Shown: positions 7,682 through 16,667, counted from the stretch's first letter. The stretch is 60,270 nt of DNA from JBHELB01 sp041859045 (GCA_041859045.1 JBHELB010000072.1:1-60270); one strand, 5' to 3'. Notes: a model not told the origin generated them from the letters alone. Program-made: numbers and translations.

Positions 7682-9640
7682 ATGATTGAACCATCCATCC
7701 AGCTTCTCGTTGTCGGGACTCTCGTTCTCATCAGTATCCTCGCAAGCCGTCTTTCGGGCCGCACGGGGGTGCCCGTGCTGATCGTGTTTCTTGGCGTGGG
7801 CATGTTGGCGGGGTCGGATGGTCCCGGCGACATTCACTTCGACAACACGGCGGCGGCCAACCTTGTGGGCACTATTGCGTTGGCGTTTATTCTCTTTTCG
7901 GGCGGCCTTGACACGAAGTGGCGCATCATACGGCCGGTCTTGGGGCGCGGCGTCGTGCTCTCGACCCTCGGCGTGCTCATTACGGCGGCGCTTGTCGGGT
8001 TGTTCGCGTGGGCCGTGCTCAAGTTTGACCTTGTCACCGGATTGTTGCTGGGCGCCATTGTCTCTTCGACCGATGCCGCCGCTGTTTTCTCGTTGTTAAG
8101 GGGGCGCGGCGTGGGATTGAAGGGCAATCTCAAGCCGCTGCTCGAGTTCGAGTCGGGCAGCAACGATCCGATGGCGCTTTTTCTCACGCTGAGCCTAACG
8201 CAGGCCCTCACACAGCCTGATTTCGCGTGGCTGGGCGTGATCCCGGCTTTTGTATGGAACATGGCGGGCGGCATGGTTATCGGATGGGGTTCCGGCAAAT
8301 TGGCCGGGGCGCTGTTCAATCGGATTCGCCTTGACTACGAAGGACTTTACCCGGTTCTGGGCATGAGTCTGGTACTGTTTACCTTCGGTCTTTCTGAATT
8401 CCTCAAGTGCAACGGGTATCTCGCGGTCTACCTTTGCGGCATTATTTTGAACGCCTCCGACTTCACGCACCGCCGCTATGTGGTGAAATTTCACGACGGT
8501 CTTGCGTGGCTCATGCAGATCGTCTTGTTCGTTGTGCTGGGTTTGCTTGTGTACCCGTCGCAGCTTCCCACCGTGACTCTCCAGGCGCTTCCCGCCGCGC
8601 TGTTTCTCATCTTCGTGGCGCGCCCGGTGGCGGTGGGCATCGGTCTGTGGGGTAGCACATTCTCGTGGCGCGAGCGCGCGTTAACGGCGTGGACGGGACT
8701 GCGCGGCGCGGTGCCCATCGTGTTGGCCACGTTTCCACTCATGGCGGGCTATCAGAACTCCGACATGATCTTTAACGTTGTATTTTTCACCGTGCTGACG
8801 TCGGTGCTGATTCAGGGCACGTTGCTGATGCCTTTTGCCCGCTTGCTCAAAGTGGACGAGCCTATGGCGGGGCTCCCCAAATACTCCCTCGAGATCGAGC
8901 GCGGCGGCCAAGCCCAGGGCGAAACGCGCGAGATGGAGATCCTGCCCAATATGGCGGTGGCGGGATGGAAAATCGCCGACCTCGACCTACCCCCCGGCGT
9001 CTTGGTGTTGCTGATTGGGCGCGGTGACGGATTCGTCGTGCCTAAGGGGCAGACGCACATTGAACCGTTCGACACGCTGCTTATGCTCGGCGAGCCCGCC
9101 GCGTTGCGCGCCGCGGAAGAAGTCTTGCTCTCGCCGCGCGCACCGGCCATACCGAGAGGACTCACGGACGATCCGCTGGGCATGCTGCCTGCCACGACGA
9201 ACGAAAAATTTCTCTCCAAACAAACCGTCGTGGTCGGATATGGACGCGTGGGACGACGCATTTGCGACGCGCTGGAAGCGCGCGGCGTTCCCTTTGTCGT
9301 TGTCGATCAGGAGCGCGAGATCGTGGGAAAACTTCGCGAACGCGGCATCGCCGCCGTGTTTGGCGACGCCGCTACGCCCATGGTCATCGCGCAAGCGCAC
9401 GTGGCCCGCGCGGCAATCCTCGTCATCGCCACGTCGGACACGCTTAAGGCGCGGCAGATGGTGGAGTTGGCCAAAGTGCTGAATCCCGCCATCGAAGTCG
9501 TCATCGGTTCCCATAGCGAGGTTGAGGCCGGACTCCTCAAGGCCGAACAAGCAGGCGTGATCTTCCTCGAGGAAGAGGAAGTGGCGAAAAGCATGATTCG
9601 CTTTGTCCTGCAGCGTTTCGGCCTCTCGCCGAACGCGTAA
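7682..9640 (+). CDS. CPA1/NhaP2-like cation/proton antiporter fused to RCK domains
   Basis: A 652-residue membrane protein that probably exchanges K+ or Na+ for protons. The N-terminal 400 residues form about twelve helices of the cation/proton antiporter fold (VPVLIVFLGVGMLAGSDGPG; the functional acidic residues lie in SSTDAAAV and ESGSNDPMA). Then comes a TrkA-C-like domain (about 405-480) and a TrkA-N/RCK nucleotide-binding domain from about 510, with the Rossmann motif VVVGYGRVGRR followed by an acidic VVDQE. NhaP2/CvrA proteins have only the TrkA-C-like part, whereas KefB/YbaL carry the TrkA-N part, so this protein combines both. The RCK domain implies gating by NAD(H) or another nucleotide. 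Confidence 0.9.
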   Translation: MIEPSIQLLVVGTLVLISILASRLSGRTGVPVLIVFLGVGMLAGSDGPGDIHFDNTAAANLVGTIALAFILFSGGLDTKWRIIRPVLGRGVVLSTLGVLITAALVGLFAWAVLKFDLVTGLLLGAIVSSTDAAAVFSLLRGRGVGLKGNLKPLLEFESGSNDPMALFLTLSLTQALTQPDFAWLGVIPAFVWNMAGGMVIGWGSGKLAGALFNRIRLDYEGLYPVLGMSLVLFTFGLSEFLKCNGYLAVYLCGIILNASDFTHRRYVVKFHDGLAWLMQIVLFVVLGLLVYPSQLPTVTLQALPAALFLIFVARPVAVGIGLWGSTFSWRERALTAWTGLRGAVPIVLATFPLMAGYQNSDMIFNVVFFTVLTSVLIQGTLLMPFARLLKVDEPMAGLPKYSLEIERGGQAQGETREMEILPNMAVAGWKIADLDLPPGVLVLLIGRGDGFVVPKGQTHIEPFDTLLMLGEPAALRAAEEVLLSPRAPAIPRGLTDDPLGMLPATTNEKFLSKQTVVVGYGRVGRRICDALEARGVPFVVVDQEREIVGKLRERGIAAVFGDAATPMVIAQAHVARAAILVIATSDTLKARQMVELAKVLNPAIEVVIGSHSEVEAGLLKAEQAGVIFLEEEEVAKSMIRFVLQRFGLSPNA

Positions 9641-9683
9641 GAGACTTTCCCGCACCGAAGACAAACCTCTGTCCCTTTGCTTG

Positions 9684-10985
9684 CTACTGCGCGAGCGTGG
9701 AAGGCGCGGGCGTTTCCGCGGCATGGTCTGTGCCGCGCGTGTCGCCGACGACGGCGGGCAACATCCACGCGCATAGCAGGCCGGCCAAGCCCGAGGCCAC
9801 AAAACAGACGCGATAGCCCCAGAGGCCGCCGTGGTCGATAAGCAACCCGGCGATAATCGGGGACACGGCGGTGGAAAAGGCGGTGGAAACGCTCCAGAGA
9901 TTCGTGTAACCGACGCGGCAGTCGGGGTTGACGCGGTTGAGCATGGCGCGATGTACGGCCACGCCAAACGCCGCGCCGAAAATCGACGTAACAATGACAA
10001 GAAAAGCGGCGCCGGCCTGCGAGAAAGCGCCCAAACCGGGGATGAACGCGACGGCGGCCGCGGCGAAGAGCGAGTGGCCCGCGACGGACACGGCGCAGGC
10101 GGGACTGCTGCCGCGGCGGTCGGCGTAGCGCCCCCATTGGCGCACGGTGAACAGCACGGCGGCGCTCGCGGCCGCCATGACGTACATGATGTGGTTCGAG
10201 GCGATGCCAAGGGCGTCGCGCATGTACAGCACAACGGCGGTGCCGTAGAGCGCCATGACCGCGAAGCTGAATGAGGCCAGTGCAACCAGCCGCGCATAGC
10301 CTTTGTCGGCCAATGCCGTGCGGTATGCGGCGAAGTTACTGAGTTCACGGACTGCGCCGACTTGGCCTTTTCCTCCGGGAATGCGCCCCATCCAATAGAC
10401 GCTCACGATCCCGGTGGCAATGCCAACGCCGTAGATGGCGAGGTAACGCCCGGTCCCCGGGTTGCCGTGCAGAATCAGCGCCTGAATGAGTAGAACCGCG
10501 ACGTTCAGGAGTTGCGTGACCGCGACTTCGGAACTGAAATAGACGCCGCGCTGCTGTTGGGGGACGACCTCGTGCAACCACGGCAACCAGCCGCCCGCGC
10601 CAATGGCGCGCAGGACGCAGAAGCCGAGCGTCGCGCCCATGAGCACGAACCAGGCCGCGCGGGGGCCGTAGAGGGCGACGGCGATGGGCATCGTGAAGAC
10701 CGAGCAGGCCACGATGTTGCGCGTGGTCCAGGCGAACATCATGAGTCGCTTGGAGCCCAGGCGCGTGACCATGCGCGTCGTGAACACGACGAGCAGCATG
10801 GACATGGGGAGAAACGACACGAGAAAGCCGACCCACGACGCGGGCATGTCGATGTGCCGGGCAAACAAGACAAGTCCCGGGCCGTTGATGCACTGCCACG
10901 AGATGACGTTAAACGAAATGAACAGCAGGAAACGACGGGGCGCGGGGTCAAGCTCCCGAAGACCGGAGACGATGGGGATCTGCAA
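9684..10985 (-). CDS. Major facilitator superfamily transporter
   Basis: A 433-residue protein with twelve likely membrane helices, and the MFS loop 2-3 signature in degenerate form (MVTRLGSKRLMMF). The start is a TTG at 10985; no other start lies close to the first helix. Transcribed away from the YfhO-like gene, with a 218-base shared upstream region. Substrate cannot be inferred; neighbours give no hint. The C-terminal tail is short and acidic. Confidence 0.85.
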   Translation of the reverse strand: MQIPIVSGLRELDPAPRRFLLFISFNVISWQCINGPGLVLFARHIDMPASWVGFLVSFLPMSMLLVVFTTRMVTRLGSKRLMMFAWTTRNIVACSVFTMPIAVALYGPRAAWFVLMGATLGFCVLRAIGAGGWLPWLHEVVPQQQRGVYFSSEVAVTQLLNVAVLLIQALILHGNPGTGRYLAIYGVGIATGIVSVYWMGRIPGGKGQVGAVRELSNFAAYRTALADKGYARLVALASFSFAVMALYGTAVVLYMRDALGIASNHIMYVMAAASAAVLFTVRQWGRYADRRGSSPACAVSVAGHSLFAAAAVAFIPGLGAFSQAGAAFLVIVTSIFGAAFGVAVHRAMLNRVNPDCRVGYTNLWSVSTAFSTAVSPIIAGLLIDHGGLWGYRVCFVASGLAGLLCAWMLPAVVGDTRGTDHAAETPAPSTLAQ

Positions 10986-11131
10986 GTATGGTACGTCCTA
11001 CACCGTGAGTTTCGCCGGACGTCATGTGCAGGCGTCGTGTAAGTAGTGCGCGCGAATACTCGACCAGGAAGGTTTGATTATCCTGAGCCGGGAACACGAA
11101 ATGCAAATGGCCCGTCCACGACAAGCGGATT

Positions 11132-11140
11132 TGCTATACT
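11132..11140 (+). promoter_or_regulatory. Extended -10 promoter element for the YfhO-like gene
   Basis: TGCTATACT is a perfect extended -10 (TGn plus TATACT) about 65 bases before the gene start. No good -35 is present, which is usual for extended -10 promoters. Confidence 0.6.
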
Positions 11141-11203
11141 CGACGGGGTGCAGGGGCCTGAAAGGCGGGAAAAAGGCGGGAAAACAAGCAAGACGGAGGC
11201 ATT

Positions 11204-13753
11204 TTGAGGAAACGGAGCTGGCGACGCGAAGGTGCGGCATGGGGGTTGGTGTGCCTGTTCGTTATCCTCATGGGCGCGCTGACGTTTGCGCCGTTGCGCA
11301 CGGCAGACTCCCCGCTGGGTATCGCCCTTCCCTACGATACGGGTGACTACTACAGTCCGCTGACCTTCTTCAGCGATTACTGGGTCAAACACGGCGACTT
11401 TCCGGAATGGAACGGATTCTATCTTTGTGGCATGCCGCTCGCCGCAAATCCGCAGGCGCTTCTGTTCTACCCCCCGAACATGCTGCGCCGACTCGCCGTC
11501 GATGGGCTACATCCCAGGCAGACGGTCTACAGCATGCTGGCGATGGTCGCGGTACATATTGTGATCGCCGGGCTCGGTGCGTTCGCGCTCGCGCGCAGTC
11601 ATGGGTTGGGCAGGACGGCGGCGCTGGTCACCACCGTTGCGTTCGTGTTCAGCGCCGGGTTCGTCATCCGCTGCACGATGCACTGGGTGTTTCCGACAAC
11701 GTTGGCGTGGGTACCGTGGATGTGGCTTGCGCTTCGCAAGATCGCATTCGCCCATTCGCTGAAATCGGCCTCCTACTGGGCAGTCGCGGCGGGCGTGTTT
11801 ACGGGACTCTGTCTGTTGGCCGGTTTCCCGCAACTGGCCTATTTCGCGATGTTGGGCGGCGGCATCTATTTTGTTGTCTTAGCCACGAAACAGATCTTTG
11901 GGCATAGGGAACGCTTGCGCGAGGTAGTGGCCGGACGCTACGCATTGGCTATCTTCTTGATTGGCGTGGTGTCGTTCTCCGCAGCGGCGATGCTGCTGCT
12001 CCCCGGACTTGAGCTCATGCGCCATAGCAGCCGAAGCATCGGGTCTGCGGTGGAAATTCAGTTTCCTTCCGCGCAGGAGCCCGTTGAACCGACCTCAGTC
12101 CTGAGTCAATTGATTCTCTACTCGGGGACCAAGAACACCGAAGACCCGCGCTTGTGCGGCATTGGCGTCTGGCTGTTCGCGTTGCTCTCGCTTTTCTGGC
12201 GAAAACGCCGCGATGTCGTCGCGTGCGGGCTCGCCTTTGCGTTCTTGCTCTTGTGCGCCGTCAATTCGGATGGAATCTTCGGAAAACTTATCAACGCAAC
12301 GACGCCCTTCGAGTGGCGGCACCCGGAGCGCCTTACGCTGCTCGTGTGTCTGCCGCTGGGACTGCTGGCGGGAATGGGGTTTCAGGCCTGCGCACGGCCG
12401 GCCGCCAGTTCGCGACAACGCCTGCTTCGCAGCGTCGTCTTGATGGCCGCCGCCGTGGGGATGCTGGCCGTGGTGTCGCGTTTCGTCCATCCGCACCCTT
12501 ATCTAAACGTAGGCTGGGAAGTGCTGGCGATTCCGGCCCTCTTGAGCGCCGGCTTGCTCGTCACCCTCTGGAACCGCGCGCCGCGCGCCGTCATGGTGGT
12601 CTTTCTGGCGTTGCTCATTGCAGAGGCCTGGGTATGGAATCGGCATCTGGTGCCGTATCAAGTAACGGCGGGGCTCGATGGATACGACAACGCACTCCAC
12701 ACCAACGCCGTCCCCTCTCCCCCGCTTTCAAACCGGCGCCTGACGGGATGGGGAAGCCTGGGACTCTTCTCGCTCACGCCGGTGATCGGCGGCTATGAAC
12801 CGCTGCTGCTCTCTTCCACACGCGCCCTGCTCAGCGCACCGGGAGAGGAAGAAATCTACCGCCGTGTCGCAGGTACAAAAAACGACCCGAGAAACAACCT
12901 CTACTACAACGTGTTCCTAAAACGTCCGTTTTGGCTTTCTCGGCAATATGTGGAGGGGCCTTTGCCGGGGAAGCATGTCCCGTTTCCCTCCGCGACAACC
13001 GTCTTCCTCAAAGACGACAGCCCAAGCGCCGTCCCGCGCGTGGATCGTGCGGTCGTGGAGGGAACGTTTCTGTCGAACAACACACAACGCATCGATCTGC
13101 CCGCACCGGAACTGGAGATCTCTCCCGCAGCCGACCATCCACAGACGCCGATTGCGTACCGTTTCCCTCCGATACGTCTTCCGTCGCGCCACGCGGTACT
13201 GGTGATTCGCTGCTCGGCAAAAGGCGCGGTGCAACTCGACACCTGGATGAACGAACGAGACACCGCAGCCCCGTTCGTCGCGCCGTCGGCCGTCGTTTCC
13301 GACACACAAAGTCAGACGTTGGAAATTCCACTCCCCGATCTGGGGGAGGTGGACCTGTTCATCTTGGGAACGCCACGCGACAGATCGAGCACGCTTATGC
13401 TTCATGAGGTCTATCTGAAAACAGATCTGGATGATGAGAATGAGAGCATCCAGATGCTCTCGCGTAGCGCGGACGCGATTGAGGTTGAGGTAAGGAACCT
13501 GGCTGGACCGCGCATTCTGTCATTCATTGACGTCGACTACCCGGGCTGGCGGGCGTGGGTAAACGATCGGCCCGCTCCGATCTTGCGCGCCAACGACCTC
13601 TTCAAAGCCGTGGAAGTCCCCGCGGGCACGAGCCGAGTTCGATTCGAATTTCACTCGCCCAGCGTGAAGACCGGCGTCTGGATATCCACCGGTGGCTGGC
13701 TGGTCGCGCTGCTCCTTCTTGCCGCGCCGGGCATCCAAAAGCTCCGTCGCTAG
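11204..13753 (+). CDS. YfhO-like multi-pass membrane protein
   Basis: An 849-residue membrane protein of the YfhO/GT-C-like class. It begins with a hydrophobic segment, then a large external loop (DTGDYYSPLTFF, FPEWNGFYLCGMPLAANPQ) of the kind that holds catalytic acids in GT-C glycosyltransferases, followed by about ten more helices. From residue 480 on, a soluble domain rich in beta strands is probably periplasmic, and one last helix (about 828-845) closes the protein. The TTG at 11204 is preceded by GGAGG four bases upstream. YfhO members are implicated in glycosylation of teichoic acids or other surface polymers; the acceptor here is unknown. Confidence 0.8.
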   Translation: MRKRSWRREGAAWGLVCLFVILMGALTFAPLRTADSPLGIALPYDTGDYYSPLTFFSDYWVKHGDFPEWNGFYLCGMPLAANPQALLFYPPNMLRRLAVDGLHPRQTVYSMLAMVAVHIVIAGLGAFALARSHGLGRTAALVTTVAFVFSAGFVIRCTMHWVFPTTLAWVPWMWLALRKIAFAHSLKSASYWAVAAGVFTGLCLLAGFPQLAYFAMLGGGIYFVVLATKQIFGHRERLREVVAGRYALAIFLIGVVSFSAAAMLLLPGLELMRHSSRSIGSAVEIQFPSAQEPVEPTSVLSQLILYSGTKNTEDPRLCGIGVWLFALLSLFWRKRRDVVACGLAFAFLLLCAVNSDGIFGKLINATTPFEWRHPERLTLLVCLPLGLLAGMGFQACARPAASSRQRLLRSVVLMAAAVGMLAVVSRFVHPHPYLNVGWEVLAIPALLSAGLLVTLWNRAPRAVMVVFLALLIAEAWVWNRHLVPYQVTAGLDGYDNALHTNAVPSPPLSNRRLTGWGSLGLFSLTPVIGGYEPLLLSSTRALLSAPGEEEIYRRVAGTKNDPRNNLYYNVFLKRPFWLSRQYVEGPLPGKHVPFPSATTVFLKDDSPSAVPRVDRAVVEGTFLSNNTQRIDLPAPELEISPAADHPQTPIAYRFPPIRLPSRHAVLVIRCSAKGAVQLDTWMNERDTAAPFVAPSAVVSDTQSQTLEIPLPDLGEVDLFILGTPRDRSSTLMLHEVYLKTDLDDENESIQMLSRSADAIEVEVRNLAGPRILSFIDVDYPGWRAWVNDRPAPILRANDLFKAVEVPAGTSRVRFEFHSPSVKTGVWISTGGWLVALLLLAAPGIQKLRR

Positions 13754-13801
13754 AGCGCATCAAATAAACACGCCATTTTTTGAGATGCGTTAGAGCGCAT
13801 C
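13751..13801. repeat. 11-bp direct repeats at the convergent gene ends
   Basis: TAGAGCGCATC occurs at 13751-13761 and again at 13791-13801. The second copy together with preceding bases also forms a small inverted repeat (GATGCG then CGCATC). The repeats supply the stop codons of both convergent genes. The segment 13770-13793 recurs almost exactly at 51548-51570. Confidence 0.7.
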
Positions 13802-14845
13802 CCGTAGCTCTTCCCGGTATTTGCGGAGCAATCCTCGAAACTGGTGATACGTCAGCCCCAACAGATCCGCCGCCGCGCGCTGATTTCGCTTTGCCCGGCG
13901 CAACGCCCGGCGCAACAGGTCTACCTCGAGGGTGCGGACGGCGTCTTCAAAGAGAGGTAACGCGTCGCCCTGGAAGAATTCGGCACGCCGCGGTTCCGGC
14001 GCAGCAACGGTCTGCCGTGGAAGGGACGGCGTTGCGTAGGGGGAATCGAAGGGATCAAACACGATCTCCTCGGCCGTGATCAGCGTATCGTGCGAACGGT
14101 AGACCGCACGCTCGATCACGTTCTTCAACTCGCGCACGTTGCCGGGCCACGGATACCCCTCCAGCTTCGCGACCGCGTCGGAGGTGATCTCGGGCAGTTC
14201 GGTCCAGCCCAGTTCGTGCGCCATGCGCGCGGCGAAATGATTCGCCAAGAGAAGGATATCTTCGTGCCGAACACGCAGCGGCGGCAAGAAAAGCACTTCG
14301 AACGAGAGGCGATCGAGCAGATCGCGCATGAAGCGGCCTTGTTCGGCCAAGGCGGGCAGGTCCGTGTTCGTTGCGCCGATGATGCGCACGTTCACACGCA
14401 CGCTCTCGGAACCGCCCACGCGCTCGAACCCGCCGTATTCCACCACGCGCAGGATTTTCTCCTGAGTCTCGATGGGGATGTTGCCGATTTCGTCGAGAAA
14501 CAACGTGCCGCCGTTCGCCGCCTCGAACCGCCCGCGCCGCCGCTGGGTGGCTCCGGTGAACGCCCCGGCCTCGTGCCCGAACAGTTCGGACTCGATCAGG
14601 GTGGACGACAGGGCCGCGCAGTTGAGCGCCAGCAGGGGCTCCTCCCAGCGGGCCGACAGGAAGTGCAGCCGCCGCGCGGCAAGCTCCTTACCTGCGCCGC
14701 GCTCGCCCAGGATCAACACGGGCCGATCGACTTTGGCGACGAGGGACAGGCGCTCTTGGAACTCCAAGAACGTTTCGGACTGCCCAAGGGGGTCGAGCAG
14801 ATAGGGATCGGAGGTGTCATTCGGGCCTTTTGAGGGGGAGGTCAT
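13790..14845 (-). CDS. pspF: PspF-like sigma-54 activator of the phage-shock operon
   Basis: A 351-residue AAA+ enhancer-binding protein without a receiver domain, as in PspF. It has Walker A GERGAGKE, the sigma-54 contact loop GAFTGA, Walker B LFLDEIGN, the arginine-finger region, and a Fis-type helix-turn-helix at the end (RNQRAAADLLGLTYHQFRGL). PspF-specific signatures are also visible: PVLILGERG, RRLHFLSARWEEPLLALNCA. The ATG at 14845 starts the protein close to the E. coli PspF start; upstream codons to 14884 are possible but lack support. Divergent from the PilZ-PspA operon. In E. coli PspA inhibits PspF until membrane stress; the same loop is expected here. Confidence 0.9.
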   Translation of the reverse strand: MTSPSKGPNDTSDPYLLDPLGQSETFLEFQERLSLVAKVDRPVLILGERGAGKELAARRLHFLSARWEEPLLALNCAALSSTLIESELFGHEAGAFTGATQRRRGRFEAANGGTLFLDEIGNIPIETQEKILRVVEYGGFERVGGSESVRVNVRIIGATNTDLPALAEQGRFMRDLLDRLSFEVLFLPPLRVRHEDILLLANHFAARMAHELGWTELPEITSDAVAKLEGYPWPGNVRELKNVIERAVYRSHDTLITAEEIVFDPFDSPYATPSLPRQTVAAPEPRRAEFFQGDALPLFEDAVRTLEVDLLRRALRRAKRNQRAAADLLGLTYHQFRGLLRKYREELRDAL

Positions 14846-14890
14846 AGTTATTTTAGCTCCATTATTTAGCCTATTATGCCACATATTAGC

Positions 14891-14934
14891 GCATTTTACC
14901 AGCCACTCCCTGAAACTTTTTCCGGTAAATATGC
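14891..14934. promoter_or_regulatory. Candidate PspF upstream activating sequence
   Basis: Two near-identical inverted half sites, GCATTTTACC (14891-14900) and GGTAAATATGC (14924-14934), lie 33 bases apart, about three helical turns. They sit 44-87 bases upstream of the sigma-54 promoter and in the leader of pspF, as in the enteric psp region, where PspF bound there also limits its own synthesis. Three TTAGC copies (14853, 14866, 14886) are an alternative set. Confidence 0.4.
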
Positions 14935-14977
14935 ATAAACTACGCTATTACAAAGTCTTATGAAAAGTCGTTCTCGA

Positions 14978-14993
14978 TGGCACGGAAGGTGCT
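14978..14993 (+). promoter_or_regulatory. Sigma-54 (-24/-12) promoter of the psp operon
   Basis: TGGCAC, five bases, then GTGCT matches the -24/-12 consensus TGGCAC-N5-TTGC with correct GG-to-GC spacing (14979 and 14991). It lies 46 bases ahead of the first operon gene and opposite pspF, whose product needs sigma-54. Confidence 0.85.
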
Positions 14994-15038
14994 TTATTTG
15001 AACCATGCGCGTGACCGCGCAAAGGAAGGAGACCAGAG

Positions 15039-15593
15039 ATGAGTTTGGCGAGCGTCGTGGCGAAAGAGCAGCGCCGGTTTACCCGTGTGCCTTACGTTCG
15101 TGAGGTATGCGTGGTGGATGGGGCCGCGGAAAGCGTCCGGGCGCGCAGTTGTGACGTGGGGCGCGGCGGGCTAAGCGTGGAGCTTGGCCGCTATTTCCGG
15201 CCCGGGCGTCTCTTGATGGTGTGGGTCAACGGGCGTGAGGGTACGTCCGCGGCCGAGTTGAAGGCGGAAGTGGCGTGGTGCAAACCGGCGCCGACGCCGG
15301 AACGCTTCGTGGCGGGACTGCGCGTCATCCACGATGAGGCGGAGTCGATCCACACGATGTCGGAGCTGTTGTACACCGGCCTCCATGAATGCGGCGCGCT
15401 GACGCGTCTGAGCGGTTACCGCGAAGACGTCGAGGTGACTGCAAGCGAGGCCGACGACGGGACGGCGAGCAAGGAAGAGCAGTCCCAGGAGTGTGCACGA
15501 CGGGCTGCGCCGCTGTGGCGCATGGTTCCGTATTGCGCGGCCTGGGTTGTCGGTGTGGTGTGGTGGTTGCACGCGGTGGCGGCCGCCGGTTAG
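15039..15593 (+). CDS. PilZ-domain protein with C-terminal membrane helix
   Basis: A 184-residue protein with an N-terminal PilZ-like c-di-GMP-binding domain (about 10-110). The RxxxR motif is present in QRRFTRVPY. The second motif, usually D/N-x-S-x-x-G, reads DVGRGG, so the Ser is replaced by Gly. A charged linker (about 125-155) leads to a single hydrophobic helix at the C-terminus, so the PilZ domain probably faces the cytoplasm beneath the inner membrane. It is the first gene after the sigma-54 promoter and shares the operon with PspA and PspC. PilZ proteins are not part of classical Psp systems; a link of c-di-GMP to envelope stress is inference. Confidence 0.8.
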   Translation: MSLASVVAKEQRRFTRVPYVREVCVVDGAAESVRARSCDVGRGGLSVELGRYFRPGRLLMVWVNGREGTSAAELKAEVAWCKPAPTPERFVAGLRVIHDEAESIHTMSELLYTGLHECGALTRLSGYREDVEVTASEADDGTASKEEQSQECARRAAPLWRMVPYCAAWVVGVVWWLHAVAAAG

Positions 15594-15630
15594 ACCGGCG
15601 GCGCACCGCCTGACAAAGGAGGACGTTGCG

Positions 15631-16287
15631 ATGGGTATCTTCACGCGGGTGCGGGACATCATCAGTTCGAACATCAACTCGATGCTCGACAAGGCCGAGG
15701 ATCCGGAGAAGCTGGTGAAGCTGATGATCCGGGAGATGGAAGACACGCTGGTCGAGATCAAGGCGAACTGCGCCGGGGCGATGGCCTCGAAGAAGAAAGC
15801 CGAGCGCGAACTCGATGCGGTGCGTGCGCGTGAAGCCGAGTGGGGCCGCAAGGCGCAGATGGCGGTGGACAAAGGCCGCGAAGACCTGGGCCGTGAGGCG
15901 TTGCTCGAGAAGCGCCGTCAGCGCGATCGCGCCGCGGCGATCGAAAAGGAATTGGCGCATATCGACGGAATCGTCGAGCAATACCAGAAAGACATCGTGC
16001 AGCTCGAAGAGAAGCTGGGATCGGCGCGCGAGAAGCAGCGGGTGTTGGTGCAGCGGCACGTGAGCGCGCAAGGACACAAGCGCGCGCAGACGGACCTGCG
16101 CAAGGCGGCGTCGGGCGATGCGGTGCTGCGCTTCGAGAAGTTCGAGAACCGTATCGAACGCATGGAAGCCGAGGCGGACCTCGTGAACTACGGCCGCAAA
16201 CCGGCGCTTGAGGATGAGTTTGCGCGCATCGAGACTGACGAAGAGATCGAACGCGAGTTGTCCGAGTTGAAGGCGCGCAAGGGCTAA
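15631..16287 (+). CDS. pspA: Phage shock protein A (PspA/IM30 family)
   Basis: A 218-residue, almost wholly helical protein of the PspA/Vipp1/ESCRT-III family. It opens with the conserved amphipathic membrane-binding helix (MGIFTRVRDIISSNINSML) and the motif DKAEDPEKLVKLMIREME. The remainder is a long coiled coil (about 25-215). PspA binds damaged inner membrane and, in the resting state, inhibits PspF. AAAGGAGG (15615-15622) lies eight bases before the ATG; a longer frame from 15493 is not credible. Length is close to the E. coli protein (222). Confidence 0.95.
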   Translation: MGIFTRVRDIISSNINSMLDKAEDPEKLVKLMIREMEDTLVEIKANCAGAMASKKKAERELDAVRAREAEWGRKAQMAVDKGREDLGREALLEKRRQRDRAAAIEKELAHIDGIVEQYQKDIVQLEEKLGSAREKQRVLVQRHVSAQGHKRAQTDLRKAASGDAVLRFEKFENRIERMEAEADLVNYGRKPALEDEFARIETDEEIERELSELKARKG

Positions 16288-16331
16288 CGCCGCGCGACGG
16301 ACGGGTTTCGGCCCGGGGAAAGGGAAAACGT

Positions 16332-16646
16332 ATGTTGCGCATACTGGCGCTCTTCGTGGGATTTTGCGTGTTGGCCGTCGCGATTGGCTTGATCGGACTG
16401 AAGCTGCTTCTCGCGGTGGTTGGAGCCGTGGTCGGCGCTATTGTGGCCCTCGTCGCGGCGCTGTGGCCCGTACTTCTTCCGGTTGGCGCCGTCGTATTCA
16501 TCGTGTGGCTCCTGCGGCGGCGAGGCGGCGGCCGCATGGACGCCGATCCCGACTCGCGCCGCGTGGTGGACCGTGTGCTGTGCCGCTATGAACGCATGGA
16601 GCGGCGTGTGGCGAATCTCGAAGACGTGCTGGACAGCCGCCGCTAG
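16332..16646 (+). CDS. Small membrane protein with PspB-like C-terminus (first copy)
   Basis: A 104-residue protein with two hydrophobic helices (about 3-30 and 32-62), a basic stretch (LLRRRGGG), then a cytoplasmic coiled coil ending RYERMERRVANLEDVLDSRR. That end matches the PspB pattern R-x-x-R-I-x-x-L-E-x-I-L. PspB and PspC in enteric bacteria sense stress at the membrane and bind PspA to free PspF. Two further genes with this C-terminal motif follow, so the PspB role may be split or varied among them. Confidence 0.7.
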   Translation: MLRILALFVGFCVLAVAIGLIGLKLLLAVVGAVVGAIVALVAALWPVLLPVGAVVFIVWLLRRRGGGRMDADPDSRRVVDRVLCRYERMERRVANLEDVLDSRR

Positions 16647-16667
16647 GCGCAGGGAAGGGGGCTCGCT

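Noticed and set aside
8987..10348. Minus-strand frame of 453 codons across the antiporter and MFS genes
   Set aside because: It spans two genes with recognised domains in other frames and shows low-complexity Arg/Pro/Ser composition.
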